A DNA stretch of 64,000 nt, taken from NCBI RefSeq assembly GCF_027853245.1, contig NZ_JAPTZM010000012.1; one strand, given 5' to 3'. Positions 25,274 through 35,134 of this stretch are shown piece by piece. Positions within the stretch are counted from its first letter, which is position 1, and the number at the start of each line of letters is the position of its first letter. The notes under the pieces are model-generated. The model saw only the letters and a program-made list of their open reading frames with translations. It searched no databases and was not told where the DNA came from. Position numbers and translations under genes: made by a program. Source of the DNA: Atlantibacter subterraneus. GTDB lineage: Bacteria; Pseudomonadota; Gammaproteobacteria; Enterobacterales; Enterobacteriaceae.

Positions 25274-27241
25274 ATGGCGCACATTAGCTTACCTCTGGAT
25301 AATGCCGAACGTTTAACCCTTACTGAGGGTTTCCGGCATGATATCAATCTCCTCCGTGGAATAGCGATTGCTGCCGTTGTTGCCTACCACTTTGCGCCGT
25401 TGTGGGCTCCAGGCGGATTTGCAGGGGTAGACATTTTCTTTGTTGTCTCCGGTTTTTTGATGACAAAAATCATTTGCGGCGGGCAAGAAACTGGAACGTT
25501 TAATTTATTCACTTTCTATATTGCGCGTTGTAAAAGGATTATACCGGCATTATATTTTATGTGCGCCGTGCTGTTCTTGCTTTCCTGGTTATGGTTCCCC
25601 TCTCTGGAATTTAAAGCAGTCGGCCAATATATTAGTTATGTCGTTTTATTTATTTCCAATATCAAGCTTAATAAAGACACGGCGGGATATTTTACTGCTG
25701 ACAGCCACGAAAACTGGTTTTTGCATACCTGGTCATTATCTGTTGAATGGCAGTTTTACCTGGTTCTTCCGCTTGTGCTTATTGTTGCTTACCGCTTTCG
25801 GAAGAAAATTCATCCCAGCGTGACGATGGTCTTACTGACGCTTGCATCATTTATTTCCATCTTTTGTGTTAATGACAAGCACACTGCGTCAACCTTTTAT
25901 CTTATGCCGTTTCGCGCATGGGAAATGCTCTGCGGCGGGCTGGTATGGCATCTTGCCAAAAATAAATGGCCTTCGCAGATAAAACTTGCCCTTACTGTAT
26001 TGGGCTATCTTATCATTTTTGCGAGTATTGCTTTTATAAAACCCGCCATGCAATGGCCTTCTTTTTTCACATGGCTACCGGTACTCGGCACAATGTTCGT
26101 CATTTTGGGTAACGAGCAATATTACTCTGCACAGGTTGGCCGGAGCGTTCAGTGGCTGGGGTTAAGTTCTTATTCAATCTATCTATGGCACTGGCCTGTA
26201 GTGGTATTATTGAGCTATGCAGACAGGCAGCATAACGTTAAATGGATTGTCGCTGGCATCTGCGCTTCCGTAGTCGCGGGTTACCTTTCGTGGTTATTAA
26301 TTGAAAACCCGACAAAAAAGTCGTTAAGCCGGGTTTCAAAACCACAATTCTGGGCTGTCATTTTTAGCGCTATTCTGACGATTTATGGCGTCAGCACACT
26401 GGCGAGAAAAGAAATTATCACTAACCATCCTAATCAACTGATGGATAGCATCGCAAGGGAAGCGGTTAATAAAAACTATGCAGCGGACACCTCCTCTGGA
26501 GTCAGTTATTACGGCCAGGGTCCACTAAAAGCTATTATGGTTGGGGACAGCCATGCCGAAGCTACCGTAACCGCTTTGGCTCAGGCGGCAGTACCTTACG
26601 GTTCCGTAATGGGACTAACTTATTCCGGTTGCCCAACTCTTTTTAATGCGCATCGCGTAAAACATAAAGGCTGTGATAAATTCAATCAGTCTTTATTGAA
26701 TAAACTCAGCGAATATCCAGGAGACGTTCCTGTAATTATTGTTAACCGCATTTCCCATTACGTGGAAAATAAACTGGTTAGCTTCGATAACTCAGTTAAT
26801 GAAATTTACTCTCAACAATTTGCACAAAGCCTGATTAATACAGCATGCGAGTTAAGCCAGCAGCGTCAGGTTTACCTGGTCAAGCCAATACCAGAAATGC
26901 CGCATAATGTTCCCAGGGTTTTATCGCATGCGCTTATGTTTGGGAAAAAACCAGAAGACGTGACCGCAGAGCTGTCTGTTTATAATCAACGTAATAAAAC
27001 GATTATTGATGCTCAGGATACCGCAGCAAAACAGTGTGGGGTAAAAATTCTTGATCCCACTCGTGAGTTATGTCGCGCCGGAGTTTGTTATGGCAGTCAT
27101 TCATTACAGCCTCTTTATTTTGACGATAACCACCTCAGCGAATCCGGTAATAAAAGCCTGGTGCCGATGTTTGCCGAAATATTCGCCCCGTCTTCGCCTT
27201 CACTAGCGGGAGCCAAACCCCTCAACTCCCTGACTCCCTAA
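25274..27241 (+). CDS. OafA/YrhL-type acyltransferase with SGNH domain
   Basis: 655 residues. The N-terminal acyltransferase-3 domain spans about ten membrane helices and begins RGIAIAAVVAYHFAPLWAPGGFAGVDIFFVVSGFLMT, with the catalytic-site His in AYHF. The periplasmic C-terminal SGNH domain has GDSH at residues 424-427 and the DxxH block at residues 617-620. Such fused proteins O-acetylate O antigen or other surface glycans. The gene is much more AT-rich than its neighbours and sits between yicG and ligB, adjacent in E. coli apart from this, so it is probably acquired DNA. Its 3' end overlaps ligB (27203-27241) tail to tail. Confidence 0.88.
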   Translation: MAHISLPLDNAERLTLTEGFRHDINLLRGIAIAAVVAYHFAPLWAPGGFAGVDIFFVVSGFLMTKIICGGQETGTFNLFTFYIARCKRIIPALYFMCAVLFLLSWLWFPSLEFKAVGQYISYVVLFISNIKLNKDTAGYFTADSHENWFLHTWSLSVEWQFYLVLPLVLIVAYRFRKKIHPSVTMVLLTLASFISIFCVNDKHTASTFYLMPFRAWEMLCGGLVWHLAKNKWPSQIKLALTVLGYLIIFASIAFIKPAMQWPSFFTWLPVLGTMFVILGNEQYYSAQVGRSVQWLGLSSYSIYLWHWPVVVLLSYADRQHNVKWIVAGICASVVAGYLSWLLIENPTKKSLSRVSKPQFWAVIFSAILTIYGVSTLARKEIITNHPNQLMDSIAREAVNKNYAADTSSGVSYYGQGPLKAIMVGDSHAEATVTALAQAAVPYGSVMGLTYSGCPTLFNAHRVKHKGCDKFNQSLLNKLSEYPGDVPVIIVNRISHYVENKLVSFDNSVNEIYSQQFAQSLINTACELSQQRQVYLVKPIPEMPHNVPRVLSHALMFGKKPEDVTAELSVYNQRNKTIIDAQDTAAKQCGVKILDPTRELCRAGVCYGSHSLQPLYFDDNHLSESGNKSLVPMFAEIFAPSSPSLAGAKPLNSLTP

Positions 27242-28888
27242 CCAGGAAGCGAGGGAAGCAACGTGCGGATACCGCGTAAACTGCACCAGCTTACGTGCCC
27301 GCTCAGTTCCGACGCCCGGTAGCTTTTGCCAGCTCGGCTCGTCGCGATGAACGAGAGTGTGCCAGTCGCTGTCCGGAAGCGTATTCATTGCCGCAGCAGG
27401 TAAAGGCAGACCCAGCGATTTTAGCCACAGCCGGAAAGGCTGTTGACGAACCAGATTAAACCGATGCCGCATCTCCAGAGCGCGCCTCGCTGAAAAGCCT
27501 GGCACGCTCTGTAATTGCTGTTGGGTCAACGCCATCCACGAGTAAATGTGCTCAAAGTGAAAAGTATCGACCAACTGTTGCCAACCCGCCCGATTCACCC
27601 CAGATATTGCCAATACTGATGAAGAACTTATCCAGACAAGCCGCGATAAGAACTGCTCGTGGCAATCCGTCGTGTAATAAAAACAGCTTAACGCATGATA
27701 AGGGTTCTGTTCGGGCGGCTGCGGTTTGTCCCGCTCAACGCCGCGCCATATCACGCTTTTAATTTGCGGGATCCCCCGGCCTGCCAGGCTGACGAGAACC
27801 CGATCGCCCGGTGCGATATCCCATTTCTGCCAGCGACGAACGGAGCCAATATTGACCCGTTGTATTTGTTTATCGTCTACCGTTACCGGTTCAAGCTGCG
27901 CCACCACGGAAATTTTGCCGCTGCGACCGACGGTAAAATGAAGATCGCGAACAGCGGTAATCCGGGCGTCAGGTTCGTATTTCCAGGCGATAAGCCAGTC
28001 GCCCTGCCCTGGTTGCCAGTTACGCGCCTCCGGTTCCCGGCTTTGCCTGACCACAATGCCATCGGTGACAAACGGCAGTGGGCTGGTAAACCAGCGTTTG
28101 CGCCAGTTCTCGATATCATTAATAGCTGCCACGGGCCAGGACCATTGCAGGGCTAACGGAAAACCGCCCTCCGCCAGACGCTGTAGCCGTTCAGGCATTG
28201 CTTTCGGACCGCCGGGCCAACTCCAGATAAAAATATCCAGTTCGTCCAGCAGTGGTGATGACCCATGCCGCAGCATTGCGCCTGCAACCTTTGATCGCGC
28301 GTTAAGGCCGCCCGAATGTTGCTGAACATGGTCAGGCTGGCGAAGAAAAATCTCGCCTTGCAACACGCTGTCGGCTAGCGGGCCAGTGGTTGTTTTTGGA
28401 ATAGCGGGGATGGCGTTGACTTTATCCAGCCATGAATGCCCTTTTAGCCCATCGCCCCGGCTGATGGCCTCAACCAACTTGCCCTTGCGATACACTAACG
28501 TTACCGCCACGCCATCGACTTTCGGCTGCACCCAGAGCGCATCCCGCCCTTCCATCCAGTCGATAACAGCATGCTTATTTACTGCTTTGCGTACTCCGGT
28601 ATGCGCCACAGGATGGACGACTGTGCCCCCTTTTGCCGCTATCGCTTTCTCTTTTCCAAACCGCTGAGGGAAACACGCATCCCATTGCAGAAGTTGCGCA
28701 CGTAAAGCGTCATAGGTTTCGTCGCTTATCAGGCTCTCGCCCTGCTGCCAGTAGGCATCATCCCATTCTTTTACTTGCTGTCTCAGCGTGGCTATCTCCT
28801 GCGTTGCACGCTTTTCCGACCACGCCGGACAGTCGCAGTAACCCATCGTCGTAAACAGCATCAGAATAAATAATTTCCATCCTTTCAT
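27203..28888 (-). CDS. ligB: NAD-dependent DNA ligase B
   Basis: Second, non-essential NAD+-dependent DNA ligase of enterobacteria. 561 residues from the ATG at 28888, which has a GGGAGG ribosome site; the longer frame at 28948 is not needed. The adenylation motif WVQPKVDGVAVTLVYRKGKL carries the nucleotidyl lysine. INARSKVAGAMLR, FVTDGIVVRQ and VAWKYEPDA-like (IAWKYEPDA) are the later ligase motifs. LigB lacks the zinc finger and BRCT domain of LigA, as here. The N terminus resembles a signal peptide (MKGWKLFILMLFTTMGYCDC), also a feature of the E. coli protein, with unclear meaning. Confidence 0.95.
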   Translation of the reverse strand: MKGWKLFILMLFTTMGYCDCPAWSEKRATQEIATLRQQVKEWDDAYWQQGESLISDETYDALRAQLLQWDACFPQRFGKEKAIAAKGGTVVHPVAHTGVRKAVNKHAVIDWMEGRDALWVQPKVDGVAVTLVYRKGKLVEAISRGDGLKGHSWLDKVNAIPAIPKTTTGPLADSVLQGEIFLRQPDHVQQHSGGLNARSKVAGAMLRHGSSPLLDELDIFIWSWPGGPKAMPERLQRLAEGGFPLALQWSWPVAAINDIENWRKRWFTSPLPFVTDGIVVRQSREPEARNWQPGQGDWLIAWKYEPDARITAVRDLHFTVGRSGKISVVAQLEPVTVDDKQIQRVNIGSVRRWQKWDIAPGDRVLVSLAGRGIPQIKSVIWRGVERDKPQPPEQNPYHALSCFYYTTDCHEQFLSRLVWISSSSVLAISGVNRAGWQQLVDTFHFEHIYSWMALTQQQLQSVPGFSARRALEMRHRFNLVRQQPFRLWLKSLGLPLPAAAMNTLPDSDWHTLVHRDEPSWQKLPGVGTERARKLVQFTRYPHVASLASWLGSQGVEGFGSR

Positions 28889-29086
28889 AGCGCCTCCCTG
28901 AATGATGCCACTGATATAAAACAGTGCGGGAGCCACGTCATGCGGCAAAACTCATCTCTGCGAGGCGTCTTCCGGAGCGCTTCGCGTAGATGGCAAAGCG
29001 ACACAGGAAAGCGCGAGATTTCGCGCATAAAACAACGAAACCGTGGGAAAAGTGTGACGGGGGCTACGTCGTTGCGTCTCGGCGTG

Positions 29087-29092
29087 TATAAT
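29087..29092 (+). promoter_or_regulatory. Perfect -10 hexamer before gmk
   Basis: TATAAT 50 bases before the gmk ATG, in the 253-base divergent gap between ligB and gmk. There is no matching -35 at 16-18 bases, so other elements would be required. The rest of the gap (28889-29086) shows no gene. Confidence 0.5.
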
Positions 29093-29141
29093 AAGCCGGT
29101 ATACACTCTTCTTTTTTGCATACCGAATCGTTAAGACACCC

Positions 29142-29765
29142 ATGGCTCAAGGCACGCTTTATATTGTTTCCGCTCCCAGCGGCGCGGGAAAATCCAGCCT
29201 TATTCAGGCTTTATTGAAAACGCAACCGCTGTACGACACGCAAGTTTCTGTTTCACATACCACCCGCAATCCACGTCCGGGTGAAGTACATGGTGAACAC
29301 TACTTTTTTGTGAACCATGAAGAATTCAGAGCCATGATTGCCCGGGAAGCCTTTCTGGAGCATGCCGAAGTTTTCGGAAATTACTATGGCACCTCTCGTG
29401 AGACCATCGAGCAGGTCTTATCGACGGGCGTAAACGTGTTTCTGGATATCGACTGGCAAGGCGCGCAGCAAATTCGCCAGAAGATGCCCCAGGCACGCAG
29501 CATTTTTATTCTGCCGCCGTCGAAGGATGAGCTGGACAGACGCCTGCGTGGCCGCGGTCAGGATAGCGAAGAGGTTATTGCAAAACGGATGGCTCAGGCC
29601 GTTGCTGAGATGAGCCATTACGCAGAGTACGATTATTTAATCATCAATGATGATTTCGATACGGCGCTGGCGGATTTAAAAACTATTCTGCGCGCCGAAC
29701 GTCTGCGTATGAGCCGCCAGAAGCAGCGACATGACGCTTTAATCACCAAACTATTGGCAGACTGA
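29142..29765 (+). CDS. gmk: Guanylate kinase
   Basis: Phosphorylates GMP to GDP with ATP. 207 residues; P-loop SAPSGAGKSSLIQALL near residues 10-25, and GMP-binding region SHTTRNPRPGEVHGEHYFFV with VFLDIDWQGAQQIR. It heads the conserved gmk-rpoZ-spoT-trmH-recG block, with 54 bases before rpoZ. Confidence 0.98.
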   Translation: MAQGTLYIVSAPSGAGKSSLIQALLKTQPLYDTQVSVSHTTRNPRPGEVHGEHYFFVNHEEFRAMIAREAFLEHAEVFGNYYGTSRETIEQVLSTGVNVFLDIDWQGAQQIRQKMPQARSIFILPPSKDELDRRLRGRGQDSEEVIAKRMAQAVAEMSHYAEYDYLIINDDFDTALADLKTILRAERLRMSRQKQRHDALITKLLAD

Positions 29766-29819
29766 AGATAGTTTCAGTATCATGCCCAGTCATTTCTTCA
29801 TCTGTGGAGCTTTTTATAT

Positions 29820-30095
29820 ATGGCACGCGTAACTGTTCAGGACGCTGTAGAGAAAATTGGTAACCGTTTTGACCTGGTACTTGTCGCTGCGCGTCGCGCT
29901 CGTCAGATGCAGGTTGGCGGTAAAGATCCGCTGGTACCGGAAGAAAACGATAAGACGACCGTGATTGCACTGCGCGAAATCGAAGAAGGCCTGATTACCA
30001 ATCAGATCCTTGATGTTCGCGATCGTCAGGAGCAGCAAGAGCAGGAAGCCGCCGAACTGCAGGCTGTGACCGCTATCGCTGAAGGCCGTCGTTAA
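29820..30095 (+). CDS. rpoZ: RNA polymerase omega subunit
   Basis: 91 residues, MARVTVQDAVEKIGNRFDLVLVAARRARQMQVGGKDPLVPEENDKTTVIALREIEEGLI, the standard enterobacterial sequence. Omega helps beta' fold and forms ppGpp binding site 1 of RNA polymerase; it is co-transcribed with spoT, the ppGpp hydrolase/synthetase gene 19 bases downstream. Confidence 0.99.
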   Translation: MARVTVQDAVEKIGNRFDLVLVAARRARQMQVGGKDPLVPEENDKTTVIALREIEEGLITNQILDVRDRQEQQEQEAAELQAVTAIAEGRR

Positions 30096-30114
30096 TTAAC
30101 CTGTCGGGTCGCCC

Positions 30115-32229
30115 TTGTATCTGTTTGAAAGCCTGAATCAACTGATTCAACATTACCTGCCGCCAGACCAGATTAAGCGTCTGCAGCAGGCATACCTTGT
30201 TGCGCGTGATGCCCACGAGGGCCAGACACGTTCAAGCGGTGAACCCTATATCACCCATCCCGTCGCCGTCGCCTGCATTCTGGCCGAGATGAAACTCGAC
30301 TACGAAACGCTAATGGCCGCGCTTCTGCATGATGTGATCGAAGATACCCCTGCGACTTACCAGGACATGGAGCAACTGTTTGGTAAAAGCGTTGCTGAAC
30401 TGGTCGAAGGAGTGTCCAAGCTTGATAAGCTGAAGTTCCGCGATAAGAAAGAGGCGCAGGCCGAAAACTTTCGCAAGATGATTATGGCGATGGTGCAGGA
30501 TATCCGCGTCATTCTCATCAAACTCGCTGACCGCACCCACAATATGCGCACGCTGGGCTCATTACGCCCGGATAAACGTCGCCGCATAGCCCGTGAAACC
30601 CTGGAAATCTATAGCCCGCTGGCCCACCGTCTTGGTATTCATCATTTGAAAACCGAGCTGGAAGAACTGGGTTTTGAGGCGCTCTATCCGAACCGTTATC
30701 GCGTGATTAAAGAAGTGGTGAAAGCCGCGCGCGGCAACCGTAAGGAGATGATCCAGAAAATCCTCGCGGAGATAGACGGACGGTTGCAGGAAGCGGGGAT
30801 CCCCTGCCGCGTGAGCGGTCGCGAAAAGCACCTTTATTCCATTTACTGCAAAATGGTGCTGAAAGAGCAGCGTTTCCACTCCATCATGGATATCTACGCG
30901 TTCCGCGTGATCGTCCAGGATATGGACACCTGCTATCGCGTACTGGGCCAGATGCACAGCCTGTATAAACCGCGCCCGGGCCGCGTGAAAGATTACATTG
31001 CTATCCCCAAAGCGAACGGCTATCAGTCGCTCCATACCTCGATGATCGGCCCGCACGGCGTGCCGGTTGAAGTGCAAATTCGCACCGAAGATATGGATCA
31101 GATGGCGGAAATGGGGGTGGCGGCGCACTGGGCTTATAAAGAGCACGGTGAAAGCAGCACTACCGCGCAAATCCGCGCCCAGCGCTGGATGCAAAGCCTG
31201 CTGGAACTCCAGCAGAGCGCGGGCAGCTCGTTTGAATTTATCGAGAGCGTAAAATCCGATCTGTTCCCGGATGAGATTTACGTTTTCACTCCAGAAGGGC
31301 GCATTGTCGAACTGCCGGCTGGCGCGACGCCAGTGGATTTCGCCTATGCGGTGCATACCGATATCGGCCACGCCTGCGTCGGCGCACGCGTCGACCGTCA
31401 GCCCTATCCGCTGTCGCAGTCGCTGTCCAGCGGCCAGACCGTAGAAATCATTACCGCGCCGGGTGCTCGTCCAAACGCCGCCTGGCTAAACTTTGTGGTG
31501 AGCTCGAAAGCACGCGCCAAAATCCGCCAGATGTTGAAAAACCTCAAGCGCGACGATTCCGTCAGCCTGGGCCGCCGTCTGCTAAACCACGCGTTGGGTG
31601 GCAGTAAGAAACTGGCAGAAATCCCGCCGGAAAATATTCAACGCGAACTTGAGCGCATGAAGCTGGCGACGCTGGACGATCTGCTGGCAGAAATCGGTCT
31701 TGGCAATGCCATGAGCGTGGTTGTGGCTAAAAACCTGTTCCAGGGCGAGGCGTCATCCGCGCCGCATTCTGTTGCATCCGGTCACAGCACGCTGCCAATT
31801 AAAGGCGCGGACGGTGTTCTGATTACCTTCGCCAAGTGCTGCCGCCCTATTCCAGGCGACCCGATTGTCGCGCACGTCAGCCCGGGCAAAGGTCTGGTTA
31901 TCCATCACGAATCCTGCCGTAATATCCGTGGCTATCAGAAAGAGCCTGAGAAATTCATGGCGGTGGAGTGGGATAAAGAGATTGAGCAGGAATTTATCAC
32001 CGAAATTAAGGTTGATATGTTCAATCACCAGGGCGCGCTGGCGAATCTGACTGCAGCCATTAACACTGCCGGGTCTAATATTCAGAGCCTGAACACCGAA
32101 GAGAAAGACGGGCGCGTCTATAGCGCGTTTATCCGTCTGACGGCGCGCGACCGCATCCAGCTGGCGAATATCATGCGTAAAATTCGCGTCATGCCTGATG
32201 TGATTAAAGTCACCCGTAACCGAAACTAA
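30115..32229 (+). CDS. spoT: Bifunctional (p)ppGpp hydrolase/synthetase
   Basis: 704 residues starting at a TTG codon (MYLFESLNQLIQHYLP), the same non-ATG start as E. coli spoT. Domains in order: HD hydrolase with HPVAVACILAEMKLD and LLHDVIEDTPATY; the synthetase domain with YRVIKEVV and REKHLYSIYCKM; TGS (DEIYVFTPEGRIVELPAGATPVDFAYAVHTDIG near residues 385-420); and a C-terminal ACT domain. It degrades and, in starvation other than amino-acid starvation, makes (p)ppGpp. Confidence 0.98.
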   Translation: MYLFESLNQLIQHYLPPDQIKRLQQAYLVARDAHEGQTRSSGEPYITHPVAVACILAEMKLDYETLMAALLHDVIEDTPATYQDMEQLFGKSVAELVEGVSKLDKLKFRDKKEAQAENFRKMIMAMVQDIRVILIKLADRTHNMRTLGSLRPDKRRRIARETLEIYSPLAHRLGIHHLKTELEELGFEALYPNRYRVIKEVVKAARGNRKEMIQKILAEIDGRLQEAGIPCRVSGREKHLYSIYCKMVLKEQRFHSIMDIYAFRVIVQDMDTCYRVLGQMHSLYKPRPGRVKDYIAIPKANGYQSLHTSMIGPHGVPVEVQIRTEDMDQMAEMGVAAHWAYKEHGESSTTAQIRAQRWMQSLLELQQSAGSSFEFIESVKSDLFPDEIYVFTPEGRIVELPAGATPVDFAYAVHTDIGHACVGARVDRQPYPLSQSLSSGQTVEIITAPGARPNAAWLNFVVSSKARAKIRQMLKNLKRDDSVSLGRRLLNHALGGSKKLAEIPPENIQRELERMKLATLDDLLAEIGLGNAMSVVVAKNLFQGEASSAPHSVASGHSTLPIKGADGVLITFAKCCRPIPGDPIVAHVSPGKGLVIHHESCRNIRGYQKEPEKFMAVEWDKEIEQEFITEIKVDMFNHQGALANLTAAINTAGSNIQSLNTEEKDGRVYSAFIRLTARDRIQLANIMRKIRVMPDVIKVTRNRN

Positions 32230-32233
32230 TCTT

Positions 32234-32956
32234 ATGAATCCACAGCGTTATGCGCGTATCCGCGAGATGCTCGCCAGGCGCCAGCCTGACCTGACGGTCT
32301 GCATGGAGCAGGTCCATAAGCCCCATAACGTTTCGGCGATTATTCGGACCGCCGACGCCGTCGGCGTGCATGAAGTGCATGCCGTATGGCCAGGCAGCCG
32401 TATGAGTACCATGGCCTCCTCCGCAGCGGGCAGCAATAGCTGGGTTGACGTAAAAACCCATCGCACTATTCAGGACGCCGTCAGCCAGTTAAAAGGCCGC
32501 GGCATGCAAATCCTTGCCACGCACCTTTCTGATAAAGCCGTCGACTTCCGCGAAATCGACTATACCCGGCCAACCTGTATCCTGATGGGCCAGGAAAAAA
32601 CCGGTATCACAAAACAGGCGCTGGAGCTGGCAGACCAGGACATCATTATTCCGATGATCGGGATGGTGCAATCCCTGAACGTATCGGTCGCCAGCGCGTT
32701 GATCCTCTATGAAGCGCAGCGCCAGCGCCAGAACGCCGGGATGTACCAGCGAGAAAACAGCACGCTTGCCGATGAAGAACAGCAGCGGCTGCTGTTTGAA
32801 GGCGGTTATCCGGTGCTGGCAAAAGTCGCCAAACGCAAGGGGCTGCCTTATCCGCGCGTGAATGAGTTTGGCGAGATTGAAGCCGATGAGACATGGTGGG
32901 CTACCATGCAAGCCGGGAACGAACCCGCTCGTCGCGCTATCAAGGAACCTGCGTAA
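32234..32956 (+). CDS. trmH: tRNA (guanosine-2'-O-)-methyltransferase
   Basis: Methylates the 2'-OH of G18 in the D loop of tRNAs with S-adenosylmethionine. 240 residues, slightly longer than E. coli. SPOUT-fold motifs are visible: KPHNVSAIIRTADAVGVHEVHAVW (motif 1), CILMGQEKTGITKQALELAD (motif 2) and IPMIGMVQSLNVSVASALILYEA (motif 3, forming the trefoil knot). Starts 4 bases after spoT and abuts recG with no gap. Confidence 0.97.
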   Translation: MNPQRYARIREMLARRQPDLTVCMEQVHKPHNVSAIIRTADAVGVHEVHAVWPGSRMSTMASSAAGSNSWVDVKTHRTIQDAVSQLKGRGMQILATHLSDKAVDFREIDYTRPTCILMGQEKTGITKQALELADQDIIIPMIGMVQSLNVSVASALILYEAQRQRQNAGMYQRENSTLADEEQQRLLFEGGYPVLAKVAKRKGLPYPRVNEFGEIEADETWWATMQAGNEPARRAIKEPA

Positions 32957-35038
32957 ATGAAAGGCCGCTTGCTCGACGCCGTGCCGCTTAGCGCTCTGAC
33001 GGGCGTTGGGGCAAGCCAGAGCAGCAAGCTGGCGAAGATCGGTTTGCATACCGTTCAGGACCTGCTGCTTCACCTCCCCCTGCGTTACGAAGATCGCACC
33101 CAGCTTTACCCTATCGGCGAACTGCTGCCGGGTATTTACGCCACGGTGGAAGGCGAAGTCCTGAACAGCAATATCACCTTCGGCGGACGTCGCATGATGA
33201 CCTGCCAGATTAGCGACGGCACCGGCATCCTGACGATGCGTTTTTTCAACTTTAACGCCGCAATGAAAAACAGCCTGGCGACGGGCCGTCGCGTGCTGGC
33301 CTATGGTGAAGCAAAGCGCGGGAAATACGGCGCGGAAATGATCCACCCTGAGTATCGTATTCAGGGCGACCAGAGCGCACCGGCATTACAGGAAACGCTT
33401 ACTCCGGTTTATCCCACCACCGAAGGCATTAAGCAGGCGACGCTGCGCAAGCTCACCGACCAGGCGCTGGAACTGCTGGAAACCTGCGCTATCGCCGAGC
33501 TTCTGCCACCGGAACTCGCTCAGGGCATGATGAGCCTGCCGGAAGCGTTGCGCACGCTCCACCGCCCACCGCCCACGATGGAACTGGTCGAACTGGAAAG
33601 CGGTAAACATCCTGCCCAGCATCGTCTAATCCTGGAAGAATTACTGGCCCATAACCTGAGCATGCTGGCATTGCGGGCTGGCGCCCAGCGCTATCATGCG
33701 CAACCGCTTACCGCCAATGATTCGCTCAAGCAGCAACTGTTAGCTGCGCTGCCCTTTAGCCCGACCGGCGCGCAGCAGCGCGTGGTGGCGGAAATCGAAC
33801 ACGATATGGGGCTGGATTTCCCGATGATGCGGCTGGTACAGGGCGATGTCGGTTCAGGTAAAACCCTGGTGGCGGCGCTTGCCGCGTTACGCGCCATCGC
33901 TAACGGCAAACAGGTAGCGCTGATGGCTCCCACGGAGCTGCTTGCCGAACAGCATGCCAGCAATTTCTCCGCCTGGTTTGAACCGCTGGGCATCCAGGTT
34001 GGCTGGCTGGCTGGCAAACAAAAAGGCAAAGCGCGGATTGCGCAACAGGACGCGATCGCCAGCGGCCAGGTGCAAATGGTGGTGGGCACCCATGCCATTT
34101 TCCAGGAGCACGTACAGTTTAACGGCCTGGCGCTGGTGATTATCGATGAGCAGCATCGCTTTGGTGTTCATCAACGATTAGCGTTGTGGGAAAAAGGCCA
34201 ACAGCAGGGCTTCCATCCACACCAGTTAATTATGACTGCCACGCCTATTCCGCGAACCCTGGCGATGACGGCTTATGCCGATCTCGATACCTCGGTTATT
34301 GATGAGCTACCGCCCGGACGTACCCCGGTCACGACGGTCGCCATCGCCGATACGCGGCGCGCCGACATTATTGAGCGCGTGCGTAATGCCTGTATTAACG
34401 AAGGCCGTCAGGCTTACTGGGTCTGTACGCTGATTGAGGAGTCCGATCTTCTCGAAGCGCAAGCCGCAGAAGCCACCTGGGAAGAGCTCAAAATCGCTCT
34501 GCCGGAATTGCAGGTTGGCCTGGTGCATGGCCGGATGAAACCACAGGAAAAGCAGAGCGTCATGAAGGCATTTAAACAGGGAGAGTTGCATCTGCTGGTC
34601 GCCACGACGGTGATTGAAGTCGGCGTTGATGTGCCCAATGCCAGCCTGATGATTATTGAAAATCCGGAACGTCTCGGCCTTGCGCAACTTCATCAGCTCA
34701 GGGGCCGTGTCGGACGTGGTGCGGTAGCCTCCCATTGCGTACTGCTCTATAAATCTCCGCTCTCTAAAACGGCACAGTTGCGTCTCCAGGTATTGCGCGA
34801 CAGCAATGATGGCTTTGTGATTGCGCAAAAAGACCTGGAAATACGCGGCCCTGGCGAATTACTGGGTACCCGCCAGACCGGCAATGCGGAATTCAAAGTC
34901 GCCGATTTATTACGGGATCAGGCGCTGATCCCGGAAGTTCAGCGCATTGCACGCCATATTCACGATCGTTATCCACAGCAGGCAGCCACGTTAATTGAAC
35001 GCTGGATGCCTGAAACAGAACGCTATTCCAACGCCTGA
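32957..35038 (+). CDS. recG: ATP-dependent DNA helicase RecG
   Basis: Branch-migration helicase acting on Holliday junctions, R-loops and stalled forks. 693 residues: N-terminal wedge domain with an OB fold (GIYATVEGEVLNSNITFGGRRMMTCQISDGTGILTMRFFNF), then superfamily 2 helicase motifs GDVGSGKTLVAALAALRA (Walker A), VIIDEQHRFGVHQR (DEQH box), MTATPIPRTLAMT, TTVIEVGVDVPNASLMIIENPERLGLAQLHQLRGRVGRG. In E. coli K-12 gltS lies between recG and xanP; here they are separated by only 160 bases and gltS is absent. Confidence 0.98.
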   Translation: MKGRLLDAVPLSALTGVGASQSSKLAKIGLHTVQDLLLHLPLRYEDRTQLYPIGELLPGIYATVEGEVLNSNITFGGRRMMTCQISDGTGILTMRFFNFNAAMKNSLATGRRVLAYGEAKRGKYGAEMIHPEYRIQGDQSAPALQETLTPVYPTTEGIKQATLRKLTDQALELLETCAIAELLPPELAQGMMSLPEALRTLHRPPPTMELVELESGKHPAQHRLILEELLAHNLSMLALRAGAQRYHAQPLTANDSLKQQLLAALPFSPTGAQQRVVAEIEHDMGLDFPMMRLVQGDVGSGKTLVAALAALRAIANGKQVALMAPTELLAEQHASNFSAWFEPLGIQVGWLAGKQKGKARIAQQDAIASGQVQMVVGTHAIFQEHVQFNGLALVIIDEQHRFGVHQRLALWEKGQQQGFHPHQLIMTATPIPRTLAMTAYADLDTSVIDELPPGRTPVTTVAIADTRRADIIERVRNACINEGRQAYWVCTLIEESDLLEAQAAEATWEELKIALPELQVGLVHGRMKPQEKQSVMKAFKQGELHLLVATTVIEVGVDVPNASLMIIENPERLGLAQLHQLRGRVGRGAVASHCVLLYKSPLSKTAQLRLQVLRDSNDGFVIAQKDLEIRGPGELLGTRQTGNAEFKVADLLRDQALIPEVQRIARHIHDRYPQQAATLIERWMPETERYSNA

Positions 35039-35118
35039 ATCTCACCCCTTGTTAAACCCCGGCAGATGCGGTTAACGCCTGATTTGCTGCTGTTCCCGAG
35101 TGATTTATAAACTTATCC

Positions 35119-35134
35119 AAGCAAACGTTTGCTT
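35119..35134. promoter_or_regulatory. PurR operator before xanP
   Basis: The 16-base site AAGCAAACGTTTGCTT matches the PurR consensus ANGCAANCGNTTNCNT at every fixed position and is a perfect palindrome. It lies 65 bases before the xanP ATG, just upstream of a -10-like TAAAAT near 35151, where PurR with hypoxanthine or guanine would block transcription. Confidence 0.85.

Noticed and set aside
30562..31371. 269-codon frame antisense to spoT
   Set aside because: Lies wholly inside spoT on the other strand; no independent evidence.
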